Part shown: in pieces, positions 1 through 7,382 of the stretch
Layout of the letters: the number at the start of each line of letters is the position of its first letter
Position numbering within the stretch: position 1 is the stretch's first letter
Assembly: GCA_024231375.1 (NCBI GenBank)
Contig: JAAEQP010001381.1
Coordinates: 1 to 19,958 of the forward strand
Length of the DNA: 19,958 bases
Source of the DNA: a bacterium
GTDB taxonomy: Bacteria > Hydrogenedentota > Hydrogenedentia > Hydrogenedentiales > SLHB01
Direction: 5' to 3'
Position numbers and translations under genes: made by a program
Notes under the pieces: model-generated
What the model was told of the DNA's origin: nothing
What the model saw: only the letters and a program-made list of their open reading frames with translations
Databases searched by the model: none

Positions 1-2825
1 AACCAGGCGCGCGGAATGGCGCGCCCCAAGTGCAGCGCGTCGTCATTGGTGTAGACAAACATGTGCCGGAGCCAGGCGACAGCGTTGGCCTCGTCGCTGG
101 TTTTGAAGTGGGCGTCGTTGGACTGTCCAATCCACGGCAGAGGATGCTCGACCATGGCCGCGATCTCTTCGCGGTAGCAGGACGCCCACGCGTTGTAGAA
201 CATCCAGATGTAGACTTCGGGCTCGTCGCGGTGGAGATAGGGCACCAAGCCGGCGAGCAGATTGGGCTGAACCGAGAACCCCGCGCAGTGAAACCACGTG
301 TGGTCGAATTCGTTGATCGCATACCCGTACGGAGGCATTGGATACAGGTTGTCCTGGAAATCGTCAAGAATCCACCCGGCTTCCCGGCTGTTGGCATCGT
401 ACAACCCCGAGAGAATGAGGTAGACCGAACCCTCCAAGACCTGCCGAATCCAACCGAAGTCGCGCCCGCGCACGTAGAGGCGGCTGGGATACTGAGGCAC
501 CCAACGGCCGTCGCGTAGCGGCACGAGGGGCGCATGCTGCCGCATGGTCTCGAATCCCCGGATGAGGTCGTCGCGGAAGGCATCGGCCTCCTTGCGTACG
601 CGTTCGGCTTCGGGGTGGTCAGCCTTGGCCAGTGCCCGCGCGGCCCATTCCGTTCCACGCCAGATGAGACAGTTGGTCGACAGCCAGTAGTGGAAGTCCT
701 GCACGTCTTCCAGGCTACCGGCAGGCAGAAAACCGTGCTCCCATCCGCGGGAATGGGGCAGGTCGCACATGGTGTTGCGCCGTTGCCGGAAGGCCCAGTC
801 CGCGCCTTGAATGACGGCATCGGCGACCGAGTTGAACCAGGCGCCGTCGCCTGTGAGGAAGTAGTGCTCGCACAGGGACCAAAGGGCCCAGCCGTGGTGC
901 TGGTTGTAGGAGCCGGCCTCGTATCCCCCGGCCCCGTAGAACATGCCGTCGTAGTCGGTGAAGTTGCCGGGCTGCGGCACGGTGCCCTGGTACTTCAACC
1001 ACACTTCGAGCCTGCGCCGTGCTTCCTCGTGGAGCCCCCGCTGGTCCAAATCATCGACGACCATGCAGGACTCGTTCGTGTAGTTGCCGTAGGTAGCGGT
1101 TCCCACAGAGGAGTTCACGAGACGGTTGTCGTCGGGCATGGCGAAGTCCGAGATGAACACGTGGGCAAGGTGGGCGTCGTGCAGCGCCCCCAGTTGAGGT
1201 TCGGGCGCGCTGACGCGGGCGCCGCGCCTGGCTTCGTTCCGCCAGAACGCTGTCACCTCCGCGTAGGAGACGTCGAAATCCAGCGCGTCGAGGGCAGCGA
1301 GTTCGCCGTCGCTCTCCAATGCGATGAAGGGAATTTTGACCAATACTTCGCAGGTTTCGCCTGGTTCGAGCCTGCATCCCAGGCGCACTTCGTCGCCGTG
1401 TTCCGACATGTCCATATCGGTCTGGAGAGCGCATCGCAGAGCCGGTTCGCCCTCCCACTGGGTGTAGAGGCGTGTGCCGTCGAGAGACACCGGGTCAAGC
1501 GTGCTTCGCGGCACGCAGGTGCCCGGCCTCCTCCCCGGATCGATGTGGATGTTGCGCGTGCGTTCGGAATCGTGGGCATAACGAATCGGCAGGCTCACAT
1601 CGGCGGGGTCGTCTCCCCTGTTCGTGAACCGAAACCGAACAAGGGCCGCCACGGGCTCGTCACCGGCCAGTTCATCCGACTGAATGGAGGTGAGCAGAGG
1701 AACGGCAAGCGTCTTCTGTTCGACTTCCACATCGCCGCGGCGGGCATGGATGTTGTACACGAGCACAGGATCGGGATCGGGAAACCGCGAGAAGATGCGC
1801 CAGTCTTCAAGGCCGAAGAAGTACCGCGCCGTGAAGGCCTGCTTAACCCGGCCGCTATCCTTACCGGGCACATCCTTGAACTCCCGCACTTCAAGGTCGA
1901 TGTCGCCATTGGGTTCGATGCGGAAGCGTTGCCTCGCGTGCTTGCAGCCGATGGCCGTGCTGACGCAATGGGGCCGGGGTTGGCCGTGGTACGCGCCGGC
2001 CAGGCTCTGTTCGGAATGCTCGATCACCTGCTGCGTGAGCGTCTTGTCTTGGGCATGCCGCTCACGATACTGCTCGAAGGTCGCCGTGTCGTCGGCATGA
2101 GCAATGAAGACGCCCATATCCTCGAACCAGATCGGGCCGCACTCCGTCAGGTCCATGACGTTGATTGTGAAGGCGTCGGTATCCAGGTGAAAGGTCAGGA
2201 GCGGGTCGTCGCCGATGAGAGGACGGCTGGGGACCATGTGGTCGACCGTGATCAGGCATTCGCGCTGGCGTTCGGTATCCAACTCGGTGGATTCTTCAAG
2301 CAACGTGAGGTTGTAACCCTCACAACGCAGGCTCGTGCAAGGCGTCTTCCCCCCGGCATCCAGAACGACGCGCAGGGAAGTCGTCTGGCAGGGAGATACT
2401 GTGAACACGGCAATGCGCTGAATGGCCTTGGCGTCGGGCGTATCAATGCGTAGTCCGACGGTGCGGCGGAAGGAGACGTCGTAGCCGGTCATGTCCGGAA
2501 GTTCCGCGGCGAGCCCTTCGAACGTGAACAGCGCGCGACTGCCTTCGCACAGGACGGAGGTCGCGGCCGGTTGCCATTCGGGATTAAACGAATCGTCGAT
2601 GTGGCTCCAACCCAGTCGGGCCGGGTCCATCTCCTCGGCGCGCTCTTCCCAGCGGGATTCGGGCCATGTCTTGCGCAGGTAGGATACGCTGACGCCGTCT
2701 GGCACGGTCTGCGCGAATTCCACTTCGACGGCGACGATGTCGCGCCATTCCTCGAAGCGGACTTCGTTGGGGGGCGTGTTCGGAAGAGCAAATGGAGCGA
2801 TGTCGAAACGGTCTGCGGTGTTCAA
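1..2825 (-). CDS. Large six-hairpin glycosidase-like protein, 3' end outside window
   Basis: An uninterrupted minus-strand frame of about 941 codons enters from the left edge, so the C-terminus is missing. The first ~540 residues look like beta-sandwich modules. From about residue 560 the sequence becomes helical and aromatic-rich, with blocks such as VGTATYGNYTNES (~574), YNQHHGWALW (~638) and RGWEHGF (~692), as expected of an (alpha/alpha)6 glycosidase barrel (glucoamylase or rhamnosidase-like clan). I cannot name the family or the catalytic acids. No signal peptide is visible, so it may be cytoplasmic. I chose the TTG at 2825 because GGAGG lies 8 nt upstream; an in-frame ATG at 2852 lacks a Shine-Dalgarno. 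It lies 68 nt downstream of the aminotransferase stop on the same strand, so the two probably form one operon. The coding sense is supported by protein-like composition; the opposite strand is also open but reads as a Val/Gly/His-rich shadow. Confidence 0.82.
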   Translation of the reverse strand, partial: MNTADRFDIAPFALPNTPPNEVRFEEWRDIVAVEVEFAQTVPDGVSVSYLRKTWPESRWEERAEEMDPARLGWSHIDDSFNPEWQPAATSVLCEGSRALFTFEGLAAELPDMTGYDVSFRRTVGLRIDTPDAKAIQRIAVFTVSPCQTTSLRVVLDAGGKTPCTSLRCEGYNLTLLEESTELDTERQRECLITVDHMVPSRPLIGDDPLLTFHLDTDAFTINVMDLTECGPIWFEDMGVFIAHADDTATFEQYRERHAQDKTLTQQVIEHSEQSLAGAYHGQPRPHCVSTAIGCKHARQRFRIEPNGDIDLEVREFKDVPGKDSGRVKQAFTARYFFGLEDWRIFSRFPDPDPVLVYNIHARRGDVEVEQKTLAVPLLTSIQSDELAGDEPVAALVRFRFTNRGDDPADVSLPIRYAHDSERTRNIHIDPGRRPGTCVPRSTLDPVSLDGTRLYTQWEGEPALRCALQTDMDMSEHGDEVRLGCRLEPGETCEVLVKIPFIALESDGELAALDALDFDVSYAEVTAFWRNEARRGARVSAPEPQLGALHDAHLAHVFISDFAMPDDNRLVNSSVGTATYGNYTNESCMVVDDLDQRGLHEEARRRLEVWLKYQGTVPQPGNFTDYDGMFYGAGGYEAGSYNQHHGWALWSLCEHYFLTGDGAWFNSVADAVIQGADWAFRQRRNTMCDLPHSRGWEHGFLPAGSLEDVQDFHYWLSTNCLIWRGTEWAARALAKADHPEAERVRKEADAFRDDLIRGFETMRQHAPLVPLRDGRWVPQYPSRLYVRGRDFGWIRQVLEGSVYLILSGLYDANSREAGWILDDFQDNLYPMPPYGYAINEFDHTWFHCAGFSVQPNLLAGLVPYLHRDEPEVYIWMFYNAWASCYREEIAAMVEHPLPWIGQSNDAHFKTSDEANAVAWLRHMFVYTNDDALHLGRAIPRAW

Positions 2826-2893
2826 CGCGCGTTCCTCCGGCGGTCCGGGCATCGTTGCGCCCGAAGCGCACGAGTCTGTTCGTGTCGCTACGA

Positions 2894-4222
2894 CTAACTT
2901 ACAGTCCGGTCCCAGGCCTTGCCGTTGTCGTCGGGTGCGCAACAACTGGCCAACGCCTCGTTGATGCGTTCCGCGACGGCGCGGCAGTCGGCCGCAGTGT
3001 ACCACTGATTCAGGGACACGGTGATTACCGAGTCAAACAGACGGTCGGCCACGGGACAATCGCCACGCTTGATGCCGTGCTTCGTTGAGAGGGGATGCAT
3101 GTAGTGATAGCAGTGCCAATCGTCGGCGCCATTGGCGCCGCGCATCCCGGCGTCCACGTGCCGGTCGCGAAGGGCGGCCACCACTTGCTCGCCCAGCGCG
3201 ATGGTGTCGGGGATGAAACGAAGCGTGTAGCCGACCTCGCCGTTGGAGTCGTTCAGGAGTTGGGGCGAGATTCCCGCGAAAGGCCGGAGACGTTTCACAA
3301 TACGCTGTTTCACTGTCTGGAACCGCCGTACCGTCTTGGGCATCTTCTTCAACTGAACGGCGTCAATTGCGGCCTCCAACTCCGACATGCGGTAGTTGGT
3401 GCCTGCGAACAGTTCACCTTCGTATCGCGGCGGGGCAAATCGGACAGGCCGCCAGAGTCCTCCGGATTCGACGACTTGGCTCGCGCGTTCCCAGAGGCGC
3501 TTGGTCTTGGCCAAGAGCAGTCCGCCCTCGCCCGCGCCGACGATCTTGTAACACGAAATGCTGAAGATCCCCAAGTCGCCGAACGTGCCGACGTAACGAC
3601 CTGTGTACTGGGCACCACACGACTGCGCACAGTCCTCCACCACCTTGAGCTTGTGTTTCCGTGCGACGCGCATGATAGCGTCCATCTTGCATACGCCGCC
3701 CATGACGTGCGTCGGCGCAATGGCGGCAGTGCAATCCGTGATGAGTGCTTCAAGTTTGGTCGGGTCCATGTGCAGCGACTCGTCGACGTCGCAGAACACC
3801 GGCTTCGCGCCTATGAGAGCGGCGGCATTGGCCGTGGCCGAGAAGCCGATGGCGGGACAAATGACCTCAGTGTCCGGGGCGACGCCCGCGGCAACGAAGG
3901 CAGCGTGGAGCGCGCCTGTTCCCGAGCTCACGCCCATGGCATGCTTCACCCCGAACACGTCGCGTGCCGTGCGCTCGAAGGCTTGCACGGCGCTCTCCTT
4001 GAGTCCGGAGTAGTAGTTGGCCAGAAACGGCCCTTCCCCCCAGTCTTCCTCCCGAACGGTGGCCCGGATGGCTTGGAGCGTCTTACGGGAAAACCCGAAG
4101 CGTTTGCACAGGGCCATGAATTCGTCGACACCGATCTTGGGCTCGCCTTCGGCCTCGATCTTCGTTACCGCGCGCATGCTTCCCTGAAGTGCGATCTTCT
4201 GGTCCAACGATTGCTTCGGCAT
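2894..4222 (-). CDS. DegT/DnrJ/EryC1/StrS-family PLP aminotransferase
   Basis: This 442-residue protein has the features of the sugar aminotransferase family (fold type I PLP enzymes acting on keto-sugars, often nucleotide-linked). Visible landmarks are SSGTGAL (~99-105, phosphate-binding turn), VVEDCAQSCGA (Asp197, expected to contact the pyridine nitrogen) and SISCYKIVGAGEGG with the likely Schiff-base Lys226. An N-terminal extension of ~60 residues precedes the usual fold start. The ATG at 4222 is chosen because AGGAG sits 8 nt upstream; a further ATG at 4288 would lie inside the divergent promoter region and has no such site. It is transcribed away from the XRE-cupin regulator and leads into the glycosidase-like gene. 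Substrate is unknown; a sugar or cyclitol is inferred from the family and neighbour. A family member with a non-aminotransferase role (dehydratase-like) is unlikely, because the lysine is present. Confidence 0.9.
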   Translation of the reverse strand: MPKQSLDQKIALQGSMRAVTKIEAEGEPKIGVDEFMALCKRFGFSRKTLQAIRATVREEDWGEGPFLANYYSGLKESAVQAFERTARDVFGVKHAMGVSSGTGALHAAFVAAGVAPDTEVICPAIGFSATANAAALIGAKPVFCDVDESLHMDPTKLEALITDCTAAIAPTHVMGGVCKMDAIMRVARKHKLKVVEDCAQSCGAQYTGRYVGTFGDLGIFSISCYKIVGAGEGGLLLAKTKRLWERASQVVESGGLWRPVRFAPPRYEGELFAGTNYRMSELEAAIDAVQLKKMPKTVRRFQTVKQRIVKRLRPFAGISPQLLNDSNGEVGYTLRFIPDTIALGEQVVAALRDRHVDAGMRGANGADDWHCYHYMHPLSTKHGIKRGDCPVADRLFDSVITVSLNQWYTAADCRAVAERINEALASCCAPDDNGKAWDRTVS

Positions 4223-4232
4223 GCCTATCACT

Positions 4233-4243
4233 CCTACCGTAGG
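4233..4243. promoter_or_regulatory. Short palindrome over the aminotransferase ribosome-binding site
   Basis: CCTAC-C-GTAGG is a perfect 5-bp-arm dyad. On the minus strand it overlaps the AGGAG Shine-Dalgarno of the aminotransferase (4231-4235), so it could be an operator or an RBS-occluding hairpin. The arms are short, so chance is a real alternative. Confidence 0.25.
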
Positions 4244-4295
4244 GTTGATGTTTCGGCCCTTGCGCACAGAGCGGGACGGTGCGTCCACTCGCGCC

Positions 4296-4315
4296 TCGCC
4301 TTGACTGGCAGGCGA
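4296..4315. promoter_or_regulatory. Candidate operator dyad in divergent intergenic region
   Basis: TCGCCT-N8-AGGCGA is a perfect inverted repeat with 6-bp arms. It spans the -35 box (4301-4306) of the regulator's promoter. XRE-family dimers commonly bind such dyads and repress their own gene, so autoregulation and control of the divergent aminotransferase operon are inferred. No binding data are available. Confidence 0.4.
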
Positions 4316-4329
4316 TCCAAGTGTACTCT
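4301..4329 (+). promoter_or_regulatory. Sigma70-type promoter of the XRE-cupin gene
   Basis: TTGACT at 4301-4306 and TACTCT at 4324-4329 are separated by exactly 17 bp. The -35 matches consensus at 5 of 6 positions, while the -10 keeps only the key T, A and final T. Transcription would start near 4336, giving a very short leader that begins just before the AGGAG at 4339-4343. Confidence 0.55.
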
Positions 4330-4349
4330 ATGCGCAACAGGAGCGCATT

Positions 4350-4913
4350 ATGAAGAACACTGTGTACGATGTCAATACCGTTGGCGACCGGCTGAGGGCC
4401 ATCCGGGAAGAGCTTGGCATCAGCATGCGCGAACTCGCGGCGAAGGCGGATGTAGCGGCGAGTTTCGTCTCGCGGGTGGAGGCGGGCAAGGCCTCCCCCA
4501 CCATCATGACACTCCAGAAGCTGCTCCACGCCCTAAACGTCGAGGTGGTCGACTTCTTCGAGCGGGAACATGCCCCCGACCCGGCGCGGCAGGTGGTGTT
4601 TCGGCGAAGCGACATGCAGGCCCTGAGCGAAGCGGATCGCCGCTGGATGTTCGCCTTTCCTTCGCACCCGGACATCAGTCTGGTGATGACGTATGAGGAA
4701 TACCAACCCGAAACCGAGCTGGTCGAGGAGGAACGCCATGCCCGCGACACCTACGGCCAGGTGTTGAGCGGACAGTTGACGATTGAGATCCCCGGACGCG
4801 ATGCCTTCGTCGCCAAGCGCGGCGACGCCTTCTTCCTCAAGGCGGGCACCAAACACGCGTCGCGCAACTCGGGCAAATCCGTACTCAAGATGGTGGTGGC
4901 GCAGATCAAGTAG
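4350..4913 (+). CDS. XRE-family transcriptional regulator with C-terminal cupin sensor
   Basis: This 187-residue protein has an N-terminal XRE/Cro-type helix-turn-helix (about residues 10-64, with ISMRELAAKADVAASFVSRVE as two-helix core and the typical KASPTIMTLQKLLHAL tail). A linker is followed by a cupin_2-like barrel (about 100-187, with GQVLSGQLTIEI, KRGDAFFL and KAGTKHASRN). Proteins of this architecture are soluble regulators whose cupin binds a small metabolite. The start is fixed by AGGAG 6 nt before the ATG. The gene is divergent from the aminotransferase-glycosidase operon, and a dyad lies over its own -35 box, so it probably controls both directions. The effector is unknown; a sugar derivative is a guess from the neighbours. 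A hairpin follows 14 nt after the stop. Confidence 0.93.
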   Translation: MKNTVYDVNTVGDRLRAIREELGISMRELAAKADVAASFVSRVEAGKASPTIMTLQKLLHALNVEVVDFFEREHAPDPARQVVFRRSDMQALSEADRRWMFAFPSHPDISLVMTYEEYQPETELVEEERHARDTYGQVLSGQLTIEIPGRDAFVAKRGDAFFLKAGTKHASRNSGKSVLKMVVAQIK

Positions 4914-4927
4914 GCGTGTGCGGTCCT

Positions 4928-4948
4928 TTCAGGGCCGCAGGGCCTGAA
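4928..4948. terminator. Hairpin between convergent genes
   Basis: TTCAGG-G-CC, loop GCA, GG-G-CCTGAA forms a stem of eight pairs around one G.G mismatch, 14 nt after the regulator stop. There is no T-run on either side, so it is not a textbook intrinsic terminator. It may still protect or end transcripts of the convergent regulator and radical SAM genes. The rest of 4949-5043 shows nothing convincing. Confidence 0.4.
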
Positions 4949-5043
4949 CCTCTGCTGGCACGTGGAGAGCGATGCCATGAAGAAGCATCATCCTCGCTCC
5001 TACTGGGTACTACTCCGTACGGCCGGCTCTGTCTCGGAATCGA

Positions 5044-6063
5044 TCACGCGTAGATCTCGCCGGGTCCGAACACTTCAGGATAGTGGGGACTGAGGAACCG
5101 GCGCGCGAGATAGCACAACTCGCACGACTGGGTGACGGCGGCAGGCGGCTCGAACCCGTGCTCCCGGCGCGCGAAGTCCATGAGGGCCAAGGGGCCGTGC
5201 TCGCAGACCATGGCCACGAAGCGATTGGCCTTCTCGGGACCGTCGGCGAGGAGTTGGGCAGGGGTCACGTCGGGAAGGGTCCCCAGAATCATGCCGCAGT
5301 TGGTCTGGATGTTGCCGTAGGGGTCGATATGGATTTCCCACAGGTCTCGCCCCTGGAACTGGTCCAGACAGTTGCTGCCCGCACGATCGGCCCGCCACCC
5401 CTTGTTTTGCAGGGCCGCATCGCCGACAGGCCGTGCGTCGAGGTAGCGAGCCAACTGGTGGTGGGCAGTGCCTACCATGGTGGGCGGATTGGCGCAGACG
5501 TATTCCCGGAGGCGCCCTTCATCGCGAGCAATCGCGGCAAGATCATGGATTCTCTCGTCGGAGGCCTTTGAACCGTAGAAATTCTGCTCGCCGAACCGCT
5601 CGATCACCAGACGGCGCACCCGTAAGAAGTTCTCGGGCGACACATGCTCCTGGTGGAACGGGTCGGCCGATGCGAGGATGCCTTTGACCCCGTGGGACGC
5701 GAGGTACTCCAGCCGCTCTGTCACGATTGCGTCGTCTGCGGCGAAGGAGCAGTTGGTCTCGATGAAATGAGGCGCATGCCCTTCATGATGGGCCATGGCA
5801 ATGGCCTCGGCGAGTTGTTCCCAGTAAAGCATGGCTTCGCCGCCGGCGATGTGGAGGACCCGGCCGGTCTCGTGGAGTAGAGCGAGGCCCTCGGCGCATT
5901 GCGCGGGGGTCATGACGACGTCGGGCCGGTCGCCCGCGCATCCGAACAGGCAGTGGCGGCACGGGATGGAGCATCGATAGGTGAAAAGGATGGCCGCCAC
6001 GCAGCACTCGGCCGAAGCCTCGCATACCCCGACCGCGTCGACCAACTCGTCAACCGTCTTCAT
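5044..6063 (-). CDS. Radical SAM protein with SPASM/twitch-like C-terminal cysteines
   Basis: The 339-residue product carries the radical SAM signature CSIPCRHC (Cys31, Cys35, Cys38), which binds the [4Fe-4S] cluster that cleaves S-adenosylmethionine, and a GGEAM motif (74-78) equivalent to the SAM-amine-binding GGE. The C-terminal part has Cys232, a GNIQTNC stretch (Cys256) and CELC (Cys314, Cys317), resembling the auxiliary-cluster domain (SPASM or twitch) of peptide- or protein-modifying members. The start at 6063 is preferred because AAGGAAG lies just upstream; an upstream ATG at 6102 lacks this. The gene is monocistronic, divergent from the pseudopilin and convergent with the regulator. 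No precursor peptide gene was recognised nearby, so the substrate is unknown; a peptide, anaerobic sulfatase-like target or small molecule are all possible. Confidence 0.87.
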   Translation of the reverse strand: MKTVDELVDAVGVCEASAECCVAAILFTYRCSIPCRHCLFGCAGDRPDVVMTPAQCAEGLALLHETGRVLHIAGGEAMLYWEQLAEAIAMAHHEGHAPHFIETNCSFAADDAIVTERLEYLASHGVKGILASADPFHQEHVSPENFLRVRRLVIERFGEQNFYGSKASDERIHDLAAIARDEGRLREYVCANPPTMVGTAHHQLARYLDARPVGDAALQNKGWRADRAGSNCLDQFQGRDLWEIHIDPYGNIQTNCGMILGTLPDVTPAQLLADGPEKANRFVAMVCEHGPLALMDFARREHGFEPPAAVTQSCELCYLARRFLSPHYPEVFGPGEIYA

Positions 6064-6120
6064 CCGTTCTTCCTTTCCATCCGTCAGACACGAATGCGAC
6101 ACTCAAGGCCATTGGGCGGC

Positions 6121-6150
6121 ATTTGACCAGAATCCACGCTCAACCTTCAA
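6121..6150 (-). promoter_or_regulatory. Weak promoter candidate for the radical SAM gene
   Basis: On the minus strand TTGAAG (6145-6150) and TCAAAT (6121-6126) are 18 bp apart, each matching consensus at four positions. It is placed about 60 nt upstream of the start codon. The match is modest and could be chance. Confidence 0.25.
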
Positions 6151-6198
6151 CCACGAGCTGGGTTGGGCCCCGTCGAGTGGATCTCCCCGTAAATGGGC

Positions 6199-6227
6199 TT
6201 GGCATTCTCGAGCAAAGGTTGCATAAT
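6199..6227 (+). promoter_or_regulatory. Strong sigma70-type promoter of the pseudopilin gene
   Basis: TTGGCA (6199-6204) and CATAAT (6222-6227) are separated by 17 bp, each matching 5 of 6 consensus positions. Transcription would begin near 6234, leaving a leader of about 40 nt. It is the best promoter match in the window and suggests high expression. Confidence 0.65.
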
Positions 6228-6273
6228 AAGTACAGGATTCTTACGTACCATTACCGAAGAAAGGAATCGTATC

Positions 6274-7182
6274 ATGAGAAGACAAGGTTTCACGTTAATC
6301 GAGTTGCTGGTGGTCATTGCTATCATCGGTATACTGGCGGCGATATTGCTGCCGGCGCTTGCGCGTGCGCGGGAGGCGGCACGCCGTGCAAGCTGCCAGA
6401 ACAATCTCAAGCAGTTCGGCCTCATCTTCAAGATGTTCGCGAATGAGAGCAAAGGCGAGAAGTACCCCAGCCGCCTGAAGAAACACGCAGGTACCTGCCT
6501 GCAGCCGGATCCGCGAATCAACTCAAACCACCTCTGGCCGGACAGCCCGTCGATGTTCCCGGAGTACTGGAACGACGTCAACATTGCCAAGTGCCCTTCT
6601 GACCCGGATGACGAAGAGTTCGACCGCTATTTCCACCGGGATCCGTTGGAGCCCTGCTACTTCTGGGACATTTCGTATCAGTATCTGGGCTACGCGTTTC
6701 AGCCGCAGCACTATCTGGCGGCCGGGGTGGCGATCAACAAGCATCCCACGGGTTTCGGCGATCTGAATCCAGACATTATGGACGCCGCGCTGACTGACTA
6801 TGCCTTCAGCGGCGGGCAGGCCCCGAACACCAGGATGCTCACGGACGCCCCCGAATGGGACGACATCCACGAGGCGGACATTGACTTGGGCGGCGACACC
6901 CTCTATCGGCTTCGTGAGGGCATCGAACGGTTCTTTATTTCCGATATCAACAACCCCGCGGCCACGAGCATGGCGCAGAGCGAACTGCCCTTGATGTGGG
7001 ATATCGCGGTATGGCCGACGGATCCCATCGCGGGAATGCCGTCCTTCAACCATCTCCCAGGCGGTGGCAACGTCCTGTTCATGGACGGCCACGTGAAGTT
7101 CATCCGGTATCAGGACGAATGGCCTATTTGCAGCACCTGGATCTTCTTCCTGGAACAGTTGGTCACAGCGATGACGCCGTAG
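6274..7182 (+). CDS. Type II/IV pseudopilin-like protein (DUF1559-like, H-x-DG tail)
   Basis: The 302-residue product begins MRRQG, then [18 protein letters not shown], the classic prepilin peptidase site (cleavage between G5 and F6, Glu at mature position 5) and N-terminal transmembrane helix. It continues with the [18 protein letters not shown] segment typical of the planctomycete-type DUF1559 family. The C-terminus has [18 protein letters not shown], the H-x-DG motif of the prepilin processing-associated domain, here with ten residues between His and Asp where the family name says nine. The protein is expected in the inner membrane or in a pseudopilus-like filament; the family's function is poorly known. 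The ATG at 6274 follows AAGGAA with 7-nt spacing and places the cleavage motif at the N-terminus; the longer frame from 6193 would start inside the promoter. It is flanked by its own promoter and terminator, so it is probably monocistronic. Confidence 0.93.
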   Translation: MRRQGFTLIELLVVIAIIGILAAILLPALARAREAARRASCQNNLKQFGLIFKMFANESKGEKYPSRLKKHAGTCLQPDPRINSNHLWPDSPSMFPEYWNDVNIAKCPSDPDDEEFDRYFHRDPLEPCYFWDISYQYLGYAFQPQHYLAAGVAINKHPTGFGDLNPDIMDAALTDYAFSGGQAPNTRMLTDAPEWDDIHEADIDLGGDTLYRLREGIERFFISDINNPAATSMAQSELPLMWDIAVWPTDPIAGMPSFNHLPGGGNVLFMDGHVKFIRYQDEWPICSTWIFFLEQLVTAMTP

Positions 7183-7210
7183 AGCAGGCGTCGAGAACGT
7201 CTGAATACGA

Positions 7211-7242
7211 GAACCGGCCCGGGAGCATTCCCGGGCCGGTTC
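7211..7242 (+). terminator. Strong GC-rich terminator hairpin after the pseudopilin
   Basis: A perfect 14-bp stem, GAACCGGCCCGGGA with its complement, closes a GCAT tetraloop 28 nt after the pseudopilin stop. No T-run follows, so it is a non-canonical hairpin terminator or a 3'-end-stabilising structure. It separates the pseudopilin from the haem-protein gene. Confidence 0.75.
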
Positions 7243-7271
7243 CTGCTTCGGACGTGGTGCGATACGCGGGT

Positions 7272-7301
7272 TTGAAGACACCACTGTGGCGCCACTAAGA
7301 T
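7272..7301 (+). promoter_or_regulatory. Promoter candidate for the HzsA-like gene, with internal palindrome
   Basis: TTGAAG (7272-7277) and TAAGAT (7296-7301) are 18 bp apart, each matching four consensus positions. The spacer holds the perfect 10-bp palindrome GTGGCGCCAC (7286-7295), overlapped by a second small dyad, CCAC-T-GTGG (7281-7289). A repressor bound there would block polymerase. The promoter match is moderate. Confidence 0.35.
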
Positions 7302-7382
7302 ACCGTTCAAGGCTTGGGGAGATGGACTGCCTGGCGTTTCACTTCCCCCGCAATCGACGGCACATGGAAGAAAGAGATTGGT

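Noticed and set aside
534..2453. Plus-strand open frame of 639 codons opposite the glycosidase-like gene
   Set aside because: Its translation is Val/Gly/His-rich without motifs, whereas the opposite strand gives a coherent enzyme-like protein. Long shadow frames are expected in GC-rich codon usage.
3095..4696. Plus-strand open frame of 533 codons across the aminotransferase and regulator
   Set aside because: It overlaps two genes with clear family motifs and has no recognisable domain.
4977..5093. 38-residue plus-strand frame between the convergent genes
   Set aside because: It runs into the antisense of the radical SAM gene and has only a distant GGAG, so coding is not supported.
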